Shown piece by piece: positions 26,103 through 34,480 of a stretch of 64,000 nucleotides of DNA. The DNA is taken from the NCBI GenBank assembly GCA_937890005.1, contig CALBZA010000014.1, positions 1-64,000 on the forward strand, in the 5' to 3' direction. How positions within the stretch are numbered: position 1 is the stretch's first letter; the number at the start of each line of letters is the position of its first letter. A model generated the notes under the pieces. That model did no database searches, was not told the DNA's origin, and saw nothing but the letters and a program-made list of their open reading frames with translations. This DNA is from an uncultured Verrucomicrobia subdivision 3 bacterium. GTDB lineage: Bacteria; Verrucomicrobiota; Verrucomicrobiia; Limisphaerales; DASXHY01. Position numbers and translations under genes: made by a program.

Positions 26103-29100
26103 ATGCGAATGCTCATTTTGCTTTCGGTCGTCGTCGGTGTGGAAGCTTCCACGTGCGCGACGCTTCAACCGTATTCGCCCGATTCCTACACACTTCATCT
26201 CTGGCATCTGGATGAGACGGACGTGCCGGTTGTGGATTTCGCTTCCGGCGGCACGAATCTCACGAGTCTTTCAGGAGGAGCGACGCTCGGCACTGCTTCC
26301 TTCGCGGGATTCGGATCGGTGTTGAACACGGTCGATGGCGGACAATCCGGAACAACCGCCAGTTCGAAAAACGCGGTGCTCTCGGCTCTTCCGCTGGTTG
26401 ACGGAGACGCGGATAACGTGGCGATGAACTTCTGCGATCCGGTCACCGGAGCGTTCACGTTCGAGGCGATTGTGCGAATCGACTTCAATCCCGCGGCAAA
26501 TTTTTCGGCCCGCGGTTCACCCATGCAGATTTTGAGCGGAGATGCTGAGGACACGGAGCTGACGGCGAACCGGCTGTTTCAATGGCGGCTGAATCCAATC
26601 GGCGTGGGCGGCGGCGATTCCTCAGTGCCGCGAATGGAATTCATCAACCTTCGCCAGGGCTCTGGAATTCAGAGCGTGTTGCTTCCGATTCCGATGAGCG
26701 GACCGCACGCGATTGTTTCGAATGGATGGTTTCACGTTGCAGTGACATTCGATGGCAATGCCGGTGCGCCGGACAATTTTGCCTTCTATTGGACCGCCTT
26801 GAATCCGACAAACGCGCGCGCGAATCGGGTCGGCACCGCAACGTTGCTCAACGGACTTTCACAAGGTGTCGCGCCGGACTTCTGCATTGGAAATGAAGGA
26901 CGGGCAATCGGCGGATCGACGGATAATTTCGTCGGGCTGATCGATGAGGTTCGCATCAGCAGCATCGCCCGTTCGGACTCCGGTTTCTTCTGGAACGATG
27001 ATTCGGACGGCGACGGCCTGGATGATTCCTGGGAAACGCATTATTTCGGTTCGCTCGAACGGACCGGTTCGGACGATCCGGATTCCGACACATTCACGAA
27101 CCTGCAGGAATTCCAGGCGGGATCGAATCCGACGAACAGTCTTTCGACTCCATTTGACACCGACGCGGATGGGTTGCCGGATGCCTGGGAAATGACCTGG
27201 TTTGGAACGCTCGCATTTGTTCCGGAAGACGATCCGGACAACGACGGTTTCACCAACCAACAGGAACTTGAAGCCGGAACCCAGCCGAACAATTCCGATT
27301 CCAATCCGGATGATACCGACGCCGACCGTCTGCCCGATGCCTGGGAAATGACGCACTTCGGTTCGCTTACAATGAACGGCGCCGACGATCCGGACGGTGA
27401 CTCGTTCTCGAATCTTCAGGAGTATCTGGCTGGATCGAATCCAAACGACGCCAGTTCTGTTCCGATCACCTCGGATCCGATCCGTCCTTCGACACGTTAC
27501 ATTCCGGTTGAAGATGGCGATCCATCCACGAGTGAATTTGGTTATGCGGGATCATCGTCGATCAACAGCGTGGCGTTCATCTGTTCGGCGTTGATGACTG
27601 TTGGCAATCAACAGTTCATCGCGTATTACGGCAGACACCAGACGGATCCTGCTTACGCGTTCAACAACACAATCTGGATCGGGCGCAGGGCCGTCGGTTC
27701 GAACATCTGGGAGGTGTTCCGAACGATGTTTCGAGCGAATGCGATCACCGACGGTCATGACGTGGTTTGTTTTGGAATCGATGGCGATGGAGTGATGCAT
27801 TTGTCGTGGGGAATGCACGGCGATGCGTTTCATTATGCCCGCAGCCTGGCGAGTGTGATCGGTTCCGAGCCGATCGTGTTCGGGCCGGACACGACGATGA
27901 CGGGAGCGGAGTTTGCGGCGACGTATCCGCAGTTCCTCAGCGTTCCGGGCGGCGACCTGCTTTACATCTATCGCAAAGGAAGCTCGGGTGCGGGCGACAC
28001 GTACATCAACCGCTATTCGATCGCGACCAAAACGTGGACGAACGTTCACATGAGTGGCAGCACGGTGGTTCCGTTCATCAAGGGAACAGGCTGGCCGCTC
28101 GACTACAACGCCTACGGACAGATGCCGTGCATTGATGAAACCGGGCGGTTGTTTCTGGTCTGGACGTGGCGCTACACGCCGGCCTTTCAGTCGAATCATG
28201 ACTTTGCCTTTGCGATGTCGCCGGACAGCGGCCTGACGTGGCAGCGGAGCGATGGAAGCGTTTACACACTGCCGATCAGCGAAAGTGTCACGAACGGAAG
28301 TCCGGATCCGAACACAGTCGCAGAGCGCATTCTGGCGATTCCGCAGAATCACACATTGATCAATCAGGCGGGAATGTGCCTCGATGCGGATGGCAAACCC
28401 GTAATCGCAACGTGGTGGGCGCCCGGCGCGAGCACGAACAATCATCGTCGGCAATACATGGTGGCGTTTCCGGGACAGGATGGGACGTGGCAGGTGCGGC
28501 AGGTTTCGAATCGCACCAATGATCCGCCGGGAGTGATGACTCAGGATTCCGCCGTCCGCGAACTGGGCAGGCCGGTGGTCGTTTGCGACAAGGACAATCG
28601 CGTGCTGGTGATCTACCGGGACAATGCGGGAAGCAATGGATTGACCGTCGTTCACAGCCTGCCCAGAGCGATTGATCCGGATCGCAACATCTGGACAACC
28701 GTCGATCTGACGCTGGACAACCTCGGCAATTATGAACCGGTGATCGATCTGGCGCGATGGCAGGTGGATGGACTGCTCAGTTTTCTTTATCAGCCAAGCG
28801 CGGGCCTCGGTTATACGCCGCCGTCCAATACAGCGTCAGAAATGGCGGTGTTGGAATGGGACGCCAGGGCATACTTCGATCACCGGCCTGCGCTGAACTT
28901 TCGGTCATTTCCCGATACCGGAGAGGTGTTGCTGTTTTTTCGGTCTCAGATCGGATGGGGGTATCGAATTCAGGCGAGCGACGATCTCCTTTCCTGGACC
29001 AATCTGGTGACCATGAATGGCACCGGCGGGCATCTTCAGTTTCTTCATACAAACACGCTGGCATCGCAGCAGTTCTTCCGACTTCAGATTCTCGAGGGTG

Positions 29101-29114
29101 GCTTCGCCCTTTGA
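26103..29114 (+). CDS. LamG + Ca-binding repeat + BNR_4 exported protein
   Basis: 1003-residue secreted protein. Signal peptide MRMLILLSVVVGVEASTCA after ATG 26103 (an alternative TTG at 26049 adds 18 residues). A LamG-like lectin domain (about 25-295) is followed by three acidic, calcium-binding repeats at about 300, 353 and 405 (DSDGDGLDDSWE, DTDADGLPDAWEM, DTDADRLPDAWEM), then a long beta-propeller-like region (440-940) with the BNR_4 hallmark HDVVCFGIDGDG and HLSWGMHGDAFHYARS around 552-581. BNR_4 proteins include ulvan and related polysaccharide lyases and a rhamnosidase family, so it probably cleaves a rhamnose- or uronate-containing polymer (inference). The C-terminus shares a short domain with the protein at 17305. 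Confidence 0.75.
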   Translation: MRMLILLSVVVGVEASTCATLQPYSPDSYTLHLWHLDETDVPVVDFASGGTNLTSLSGGATLGTASFAGFGSVLNTVDGGQSGTTASSKNAVLSALPLVDGDADNVAMNFCDPVTGAFTFEAIVRIDFNPAANFSARGSPMQILSGDAEDTELTANRLFQWRLNPIGVGGGDSSVPRMEFINLRQGSGIQSVLLPIPMSGPHAIVSNGWFHVAVTFDGNAGAPDNFAFYWTALNPTNARANRVGTATLLNGLSQGVAPDFCIGNEGRAIGGSTDNFVGLIDEVRISSIARSDSGFFWNDDSDGDGLDDSWETHYFGSLERTGSDDPDSDTFTNLQEFQAGSNPTNSLSTPFDTDADGLPDAWEMTWFGTLAFVPEDDPDNDGFTNQQELEAGTQPNNSDSNPDDTDADRLPDAWEMTHFGSLTMNGADDPDGDSFSNLQEYLAGSNPNDASSVPITSDPIRPSTRYIPVEDGDPSTSEFGYAGSSSINSVAFICSALMTVGNQQFIAYYGRHQTDPAYAFNNTIWIGRRAVGSNIWEVFRTMFRANAITDGHDVVCFGIDGDGVMHLSWGMHGDAFHYARSLASVIGSEPIVFGPDTTMTGAEFAATYPQFLSVPGGDLLYIYRKGSSGAGDTYINRYSIATKTWTNVHMSGSTVVPFIKGTGWPLDYNAYGQMPCIDETGRLFLVWTWRYTPAFQSNHDFAFAMSPDSGLTWQRSDGSVYTLPISESVTNGSPDPNTVAERILAIPQNHTLINQAGMCLDADGKPVIATWWAPGASTNNHRRQYMVAFPGQDGTWQVRQVSNRTNDPPGVMTQDSAVRELGRPVVVCDKDNRVLVIYRDNAGSNGLTVVHSLPRAIDPDRNIWTTVDLTLDNLGNYEPVIDLARWQVDGLLSFLYQPSAGLGYTPPSNTASEMAVLEWDARAYFDHRPALNFRSFPDTGEVLLFFRSQIGWGYRIQASDDLLSWTNLVTMNGTGGHLQFLHTNTLASQQFFRLQILEGGFAL

Positions 29115-29334
29115 GCCGTTTTTCCTCGCGGGCAGCTGGATTCACCAACCATTTTTTGCTGCCGAATATCGGTATTTTCCGCCCATTTTCGTGCCGTTTT
29201 ACGGTGAAGAAGTCGCTTCAAATGCCGATATAGCCAATGATGCAGCGTCGGCTACATAGCGATTCAGAAGATGACGGAAGGACTGAAACCAGTTCCTTCC
29301 GAGGATGCTGTTCCTTCCCCAGGCAACATCTGAC

Positions 29335-31374
29335 ATGAAGTTACTTACGTTTTCCACCCTTTGCCTCGTGCTGGGATCGGCAGTCCAGGGTGCGACGGGA
29401 TCGGCACCAATCACCGAGTTGAGCCTCGAACAGTTGATCAATATCGAGGTGACTTCCGTCGGCAAAAAGGAGGGAGTGCTCTTGCGCGCTCCCGCGGCGG
29501 TCGCGGTTTTGACGTCGGAAGACATCCGGCGGATGGGTGCCACCAGCATTCCCGAAGCGTTGCGCGCTGTTCCCGGCATGCACGTCGCCCGCATCAACGC
29601 GAATCGATGGGCGGTTTCCGCTCGCGGCTTGAATGACGAGTATTCGAACAAGCTCCTCGTGCTGATCGACGGCCGGAGCGTCTATAGCCCGGTGTTCGGC
29701 GGAGTGCACTGGAATGTGCAGGATGTCGTTCTCGAGGACCTCGACCGGATTGAAATCATTCGTGGTCCCGGCGGCACGCTCTGGGGTGCCAATGCGGTGA
29801 ATGGCGTGATCAACATCATGACCAGGAGCGCGCGGGAAACTCAGGGAACCATGGTTTCCGTTCTGGGCGGCACGGAAGACCAGCCGTCCGTCACAGCGCG
29901 CTACGGCGGCACAATCTCGAGCAATGTTTTCTTCCGTGTTTACGGAAAGTATTTCCGCCGCGACGGCTTTGAAGATGGGCAGGGGAACAACATGTCCGAT
30001 CACTGGGACATTGGCCGTGGGGGCGCCCGGATCGACTGGGAACCCAGTGAACGCAACACATTCACTCTTTCAGGCGATTACCTGGCGGGAACCTACGGCG
30101 AACAGGTCGGCAAGATCGCGCTGACACCCGTTCCCGATTTCCGAAACATGGGCGTGGATGCCGGCACGCATGCGGGGAATATCGTGGGCCGCTGGACCAG
30201 CAGGTTCTCCGAAGATTCGGAACTGAAGGTTCAGGTGTACTACGACGGTTACAAGCGCGAGCATCCGTTCGGTGGCGGTGTCCTGGTTGCGGCGCCAAAT
30301 GAGTTCGATCCAGATCAGAACCAGATCCGCGAGTGGCGCGACACGTGGGACCTGGATCTTCAGCATCGGTTTCGCGTTCTTTCGCGGAACGAGATCGTTT
30401 GGGGAGTGGAATATCGTCACACCGAGGACCGCATCGACGCTGTGAATGCGTCGCAAACCTGGTTCAAGGCACGGGCCAGAGACAACCTGTTCAGCGCCTT
30501 TGTGCAGAATGAGTTTGCGATCATCGAGGACAAGCTTTCGCTCACGGTGGGATCAAAGTTCGAGCACAACGATTACACCGGATTCGAATTCCAGCCGTCA
30601 GGCCGGCTTGCCTGGACGCCAACCGAGCATCAGACGCTTTGGGCTTCGGTGGGACGCGCCGTGCGCACGCCGACACGGCTTGAGCGTGACGCCCGGATCG
30701 ACATTGCCGCCACGCCAGTTCCGGGTCCCGCGCTCATCTCAAATTTCGGAAATCCCAACGCCGGTTCGGAAACGATGCTGGCGTATGAGATCGGGTATCG
30801 CATCGAACCGGCTCATAACGTGTCATTCGACGTCGCGGCGTTCTACAACACCTACGAACTGCTCGCCAATCTGCCCACCGATGTGATGTTCGAACTCGAT
30901 CCATTTCCTCACTCGGTTCAGAGATACGAATCGCTCAATGATTTCAGCGGACACACCTGCGGCGTGGAAGTCATGGCGCAATGGCAGGTGACGAATCCGT
31001 GGCGGCTCACGGCCGGATACACCCTCTGGAAGGGATCGTTTCCCGGGAATGATTACCGCGAACGCACGTCGCCGGAGCAGCAGTTCAACGTGAGATCGAG
31101 CCTTTCGCTGGGACGGAACTGGGAATTTAACGCCGCAGTCTATTACGTCGATCGAGTTGAAGCACTCACCCAGGGAACTCTCGGAGCCATGAAATTCGAT
31201 CCGGTTGTTCGACTGGATCTGGGATTGAACTGGCGGGCGACGGAGAATCTCGAGTTCTCGGTCTGGGGACAGAATCTTCTGGATAACGGACATCCCGAAT
31301 TCTCCGGCTACAAATCGTCACGTGTCGCCGAGATTCCACGAACCTTCTACGGGAAGGTGACATTGCGGTTCTGA
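29335..31374 (+). CDS. TonB-dependent outer-membrane receptor
   Basis: 679-residue outer-membrane receptor. Signal peptide after ATG 29335 (MKLLTFSTLCLVLGSAVQG), then an N-terminal segment ELSLEQLINIEVTSVGKKEG typical of receptors sitting with YfiR-like genes, a plug domain (about 50-165, with RGLNDEYSNKLLVLIDGR and DRIEIIRGPGGTLWGANAVNGVINI) and a 22-strand-type barrel ending in an aromatic residue (YGKVTLRF). Substrate unknown; the family includes siderophore, vitamin B12 and other uptake systems. It heads a set with a YfiR-like protein and two kinases, suggesting that it senses or imports the signal they process. Confidence 0.92.
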   Translation: MKLLTFSTLCLVLGSAVQGATGSAPITELSLEQLINIEVTSVGKKEGVLLRAPAAVAVLTSEDIRRMGATSIPEALRAVPGMHVARINANRWAVSARGLNDEYSNKLLVLIDGRSVYSPVFGGVHWNVQDVVLEDLDRIEIIRGPGGTLWGANAVNGVINIMTRSARETQGTMVSVLGGTEDQPSVTARYGGTISSNVFFRVYGKYFRRDGFEDGQGNNMSDHWDIGRGGARIDWEPSERNTFTLSGDYLAGTYGEQVGKIALTPVPDFRNMGVDAGTHAGNIVGRWTSRFSEDSELKVQVYYDGYKREHPFGGGVLVAAPNEFDPDQNQIREWRDTWDLDLQHRFRVLSRNEIVWGVEYRHTEDRIDAVNASQTWFKARARDNLFSAFVQNEFAIIEDKLSLTVGSKFEHNDYTGFEFQPSGRLAWTPTEHQTLWASVGRAVRTPTRLERDARIDIAATPVPGPALISNFGNPNAGSETMLAYEIGYRIEPAHNVSFDVAAFYNTYELLANLPTDVMFELDPFPHSVQRYESLNDFSGHTCGVEVMAQWQVTNPWRLTAGYTLWKGSFPGNDYRERTSPEQQFNVRSSLSLGRNWEFNAAVYYVDRVEALTQGTLGAMKFDPVVRLDLGLNWRATENLEFSVWGQNLLDNGHPEFSGYKSSRVAEIPRTFYGKVTLRF

Positions 31375-31484
31375 TTCAAAACTCAGGATGAACATTCGCG
31401 TTCGAACATCGATAGCCGCAGGAGCATCCCGGCGACGGAAGAAAGTCTTCCGCCTGGACCGGTCCCATTTTCATTGATGGCAGC

Positions 31485-32081
31485 ATGGAAGCGCGCGCGA
31501 AACAGCATTTCAAGAAACGACGCAGGTTCGGCGGAATCGTTGCCGTTCTGGCGTTTTTCTCGGCGTGGCTGCCGGGCGCGACGTTGAATGCCGCGGAGGT
31601 TGTGGTGACGGAGCCGCAGGTCAAGGCGCTCTGCCTTCTGAACTTCGCCAAATATGTCACCTGGCCGGAGACATCCTTTACGGCGACAAATTCGCCCATC
31701 CGGATCGGCGTTATCGGCGATTCAAAAATCCATGATGAACTCAAGCGTGCCGTGGAGGGAAAGACCATCAATGGCCGCGCAATTGAGGTGGCAGGCGCGG
31801 GAGGCGTTGCAGAAGTCGGACGCTGCCACATCCTGTTCGTCAGCGGTTCGGACAAGGCGCGCGTGCGGGAGACAATTGCCGCGGTTCGTTCGGATGCTGT
31901 TCTCACCGTCGGGGAAGGAAGCGAGTTCGTCGAAGGCGGCGGAATGATCGTGTTTGTCAAACGGGAAAACAAGGTCCGCTTCGAAGTGAATCTTGCCGCC
32001 GCCCGGGCTGAAAAACTCAAGATCAGCTCGAAGTTGCTGGCGCTGGCTGACGCCGTGCGTGGAAAAGGAGAGGCCGAATGA
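31485..32081 (+). CDS. YfiR/DUF4154 family periplasmic protein
   Basis: 198-residue exported protein with a hydrophobic leader (GGIVAVLAFFSAWLPGATLNA). The DUF4154/YfiR core is clear: VKALCLLNFAKYVTWPE, RIGVIGDS, VGRCHILFVSGSDK, VLTVGEGSEFVEGGGMIVFVKREN, RFEVNLAAARAEKLKISSKLLALA. In Pseudomonas, YfiR sits in the periplasm and represses the cyclase YfiN through its periplasmic sensor. Here the stop overlaps by 4 bp the start of a kinase with a related sensor layout, so YfiR may control that kinase (inference). Confidence 0.9.
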   Translation: MEARAKQHFKKRRRFGGIVAVLAFFSAWLPGATLNAAEVVVTEPQVKALCLLNFAKYVTWPETSFTATNSPIRIGVIGDSKIHDELKRAVEGKTINGRAIEVAGAGGVAEVGRCHILFVSGSDKARVRETIAAVRSDAVLTVGEGSEFVEGGGMIVFVKRENKVRFEVNLAAARAEKLKISSKLLALADAVRGKGEAE

Positions 32082-34480
32082 ACTTCTTCAGCCGCGCATC
32101 GATCCGCCGCAAACAGACGCTCATCATTCTTCTGACGAGCGGCACCACGTTGCTGCTCGCGTGCGCTTCCTTCCTTTTCTACGACTTCACCAGCTACAGG
32201 CAGCAGCTTGTGGAGAAGGCCGCCAGTTTTGCCGAGGTGATCGGCAACAACTGCACCGCGGCGCTTGATTTCAACGACACGCATTCCGCCGAAGAAACGC
32301 TCTCGGCCCTGCGTGGAGAGAAGAACATCATCGCAGCCGGTGTCTTCCGGCGTGATGGATCGGAGCTCGCAAAATATCTCCGTTCGCCCAATGCGACGAC
32401 CGACCTCAGTGTGGCGCCGACACGGGAACTCGGACACCGCTTCACCAGTGACCGGCTGTTTGTCTGGCGGCCGGTTTCGCAGCAGGGCGAAAACATCGGC
32501 ACCGTCGTCATCATGTTCGACCTCAACGAACCGATCCAGCGCGCGAGGCGGTTTGTCGGGATCGTTCTGGTCATCTTTCTGGCGTCAATGCTCGTTGCCT
32601 TCGTGCTGTCCAGCCGGCTTCAGCGCGTCATCTCCATCCCGATCCAGAATCTTGCTCGGGCGGCCCGAGCGGCGGGTGTGAACAAGGATTACTCCGTGCG
32701 CGTTCGGAAGGTTGCCGAGGATGAACTGGGGCAGCTCACGGACGGTTTCAACGAAATGCTTTCGCAGATTCAGGAGCGCGATGTGGCGCTTCAGGCCGCG
32801 CGCGATCAGCTCGAACAGCGCGTCGAGGAACGCACGTCCGAACTGGCCCGATCGCTCTCGCTCCTCAACGCAACACTGGAATCGACAGCCGACGGCATTC
32901 TGGTTGTGGACCAGAGCGGACACATCACTCATTACAACTCGAAATTCCTGGAGATGTGGCGCATTCCGTCTGAAACGGTTTTGCAGCGCAGCGATTCGGC
33001 GATCTTCGATTTCGTCGCCGCTCAATTGCGAAATGCCAAAGTTTTCCTGGAGCATCTGCGTCAGATGCACAACAACGAGGACATCCAGACTGCAGATGTG
33101 CTCGACCTGATGGACGGGCGTGTGTTTGAACGGCATTCCCAGCCGCAGCGTGTTGCAGGTGTTTACGCCGGCCGCGTCTGGTGTTTTCGCGACATCACCG
33201 AACGGAAACAGGCGGAAGAGGAACTGCGCCAGCGCGTGCGATTGCAGGAACGGCTCAGCAGGATCACCGCGACAGTGCCCGGAGTGATTTATACGTTCCG
33301 TTTTGAGTCGGAGGAGCGTATCTGCTTCCCGTATGCAAGTCCGCGTCTTGAGGAGATGTATGGCATCAAGCCGGAGGAAGTGGAACGCGACGCCCGGCCG
33401 ATCATCAAACGGATTCATCCGGACGACCTGCAGCGCGTGCGTACGGGCGTTCTGGAATCGGCCCGCACCATGAGCCCGTGGCGGAGTGAGTTTCGGGTGC
33501 TGCATCCGGAACAGGGCGAAATCTGGGTGGAAGGATATTCGATGCCGGAACGCAACGGTAACGGCAGCGTGCTCTGGCATGGGGTGATGAACAACGTCAC
33601 CGAGCGCAAGCGTGACGAGGCAAAGATCGCTGCGTTGAACAAACAGCTGATCGAAACCTCGCGACAGGCCGGCATGGCGGAGGTTGCCACTGGCGTGCTG
33701 CACAACGTGGGCAATGTCCTCAACAGCGTCAATATTTCGGCAACCCTCATCTCGGACAGCATCCGGCATTCGAAATCCTCCGGGCTTTCACGAGTGGTGA
33801 CGTTGATGGAGGAACGGGGTGACCCCGCCGATTTCATCCTGAACGATCCCCGAGGCAAGCATGTGCCGCGTTACCTGCAGCAGCTCTCTGAGCAGCTCGC
33901 TGTCGAGCAGAAAAAGAACATGGCGGAACTCGATCTGCTCCGGAAGAACATCGAGCACATCAAGGACATCGTCGCCATGCAGCAGAACTACGCGAAGGTG
34001 TCCGGCGTGACGGAAACCGTGCTGGTTTCTGACCTGGTCGAGGACGCGTTTCAGTTGAACGCCGGGGCGCTCGAACGGCACGAGATCACGCTCGTCCGCG
34101 ATTTTCAACCGGTGCCAGGCATCACGGTCGAAAAGCACAAAGTTCTTCAGATTCTGGTCAACCTCATCCGCAACGCGAAGTACGCGTGTGACGAAGGCGG
34201 AAGCTCCAACAAAAGGATCACCGTCCGAATTTTCAAAGCGGGAGAAATGGTCGCCATTTCAGTCTCCGACACCGGCATCGGAATTCCGCCTGAGAACATG
34301 ACGCGGATATTCAGTCACGGATTTACCACTCGAAAACAGGGGCATGGGTTCGGACTGCACAGCGGTGCCCTGGTGGCGAAGGAGATGGGCGGTGTTCTGC
34401 GTGTGTCCAGCGAAGGTGTGGGCAAGGGCGCCACCTTTACTCTTGAGTTGCCTGTTGAACCTCCGAAATCCAATGTCTGA
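32078..34480 (+). CDS. membrane histidine kinase, CHASE8-like sensor, HAMP, PAS
   Basis: 800-residue sensor kinase. TM1 (about 13-38), periplasmic CHASE8-like domain (40-150; FAEVIGNNCTAALDFNDTHSAEETL), TM2 (156-180), HAMP (180-235), coiled coil, two PAS domains (about 265-380 and 390-510), then a dimerisation region with phosphorylatable His542 in GVLHNVGNVLNSVN and an HATPase_c domain (670-795; NLIRNAKYACDEG, DTGIGIPPENM, GFGLHSGALVAKEMGG). The H-N-x-G-N sequence is a distinct kinase subclass. ATG at 32078 has a purine-rich GGAAAAGGAGAGG upstream and overlaps the YfiR stop. The hybrid kinase gene overlaps its end by 8 bp. Confidence 0.92.
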   Translation: MNFFSRASIRRKQTLIILLTSGTTLLLACASFLFYDFTSYRQQLVEKAASFAEVIGNNCTAALDFNDTHSAEETLSALRGEKNIIAAGVFRRDGSELAKYLRSPNATTDLSVAPTRELGHRFTSDRLFVWRPVSQQGENIGTVVIMFDLNEPIQRARRFVGIVLVIFLASMLVAFVLSSRLQRVISIPIQNLARAARAAGVNKDYSVRVRKVAEDELGQLTDGFNEMLSQIQERDVALQAARDQLEQRVEERTSELARSLSLLNATLESTADGILVVDQSGHITHYNSKFLEMWRIPSETVLQRSDSAIFDFVAAQLRNAKVFLEHLRQMHNNEDIQTADVLDLMDGRVFERHSQPQRVAGVYAGRVWCFRDITERKQAEEELRQRVRLQERLSRITATVPGVIYTFRFESEERICFPYASPRLEEMYGIKPEEVERDARPIIKRIHPDDLQRVRTGVLESARTMSPWRSEFRVLHPEQGEIWVEGYSMPERNGNGSVLWHGVMNNVTERKRDEAKIAALNKQLIETSRQAGMAEVATGVLHNVGNVLNSVNISATLISDSIRHSKSSGLSRVVTLMEERGDPADFILNDPRGKHVPRYLQQLSEQLAVEQKKNMAELDLLRKNIEHIKDIVAMQQNYAKVSGVTETVLVSDLVEDAFQLNAGALERHEITLVRDFQPVPGITVEKHKVLQILVNLIRNAKYACDEGGSSNKRITVRIFKAGEMVAISVSDTGIGIPPENMTRIFSHGFTTRKQGHGFGLHSGALVAKEMGGVLRVSSEGVGKGATFTLELPVEPPKSNV

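Noticed and set aside
27552..28655. 367-residue open frame on the minus strand
   Set aside because: Antisense to the BNR_4 propeller region; composition typical of a reverse-strand artefact.
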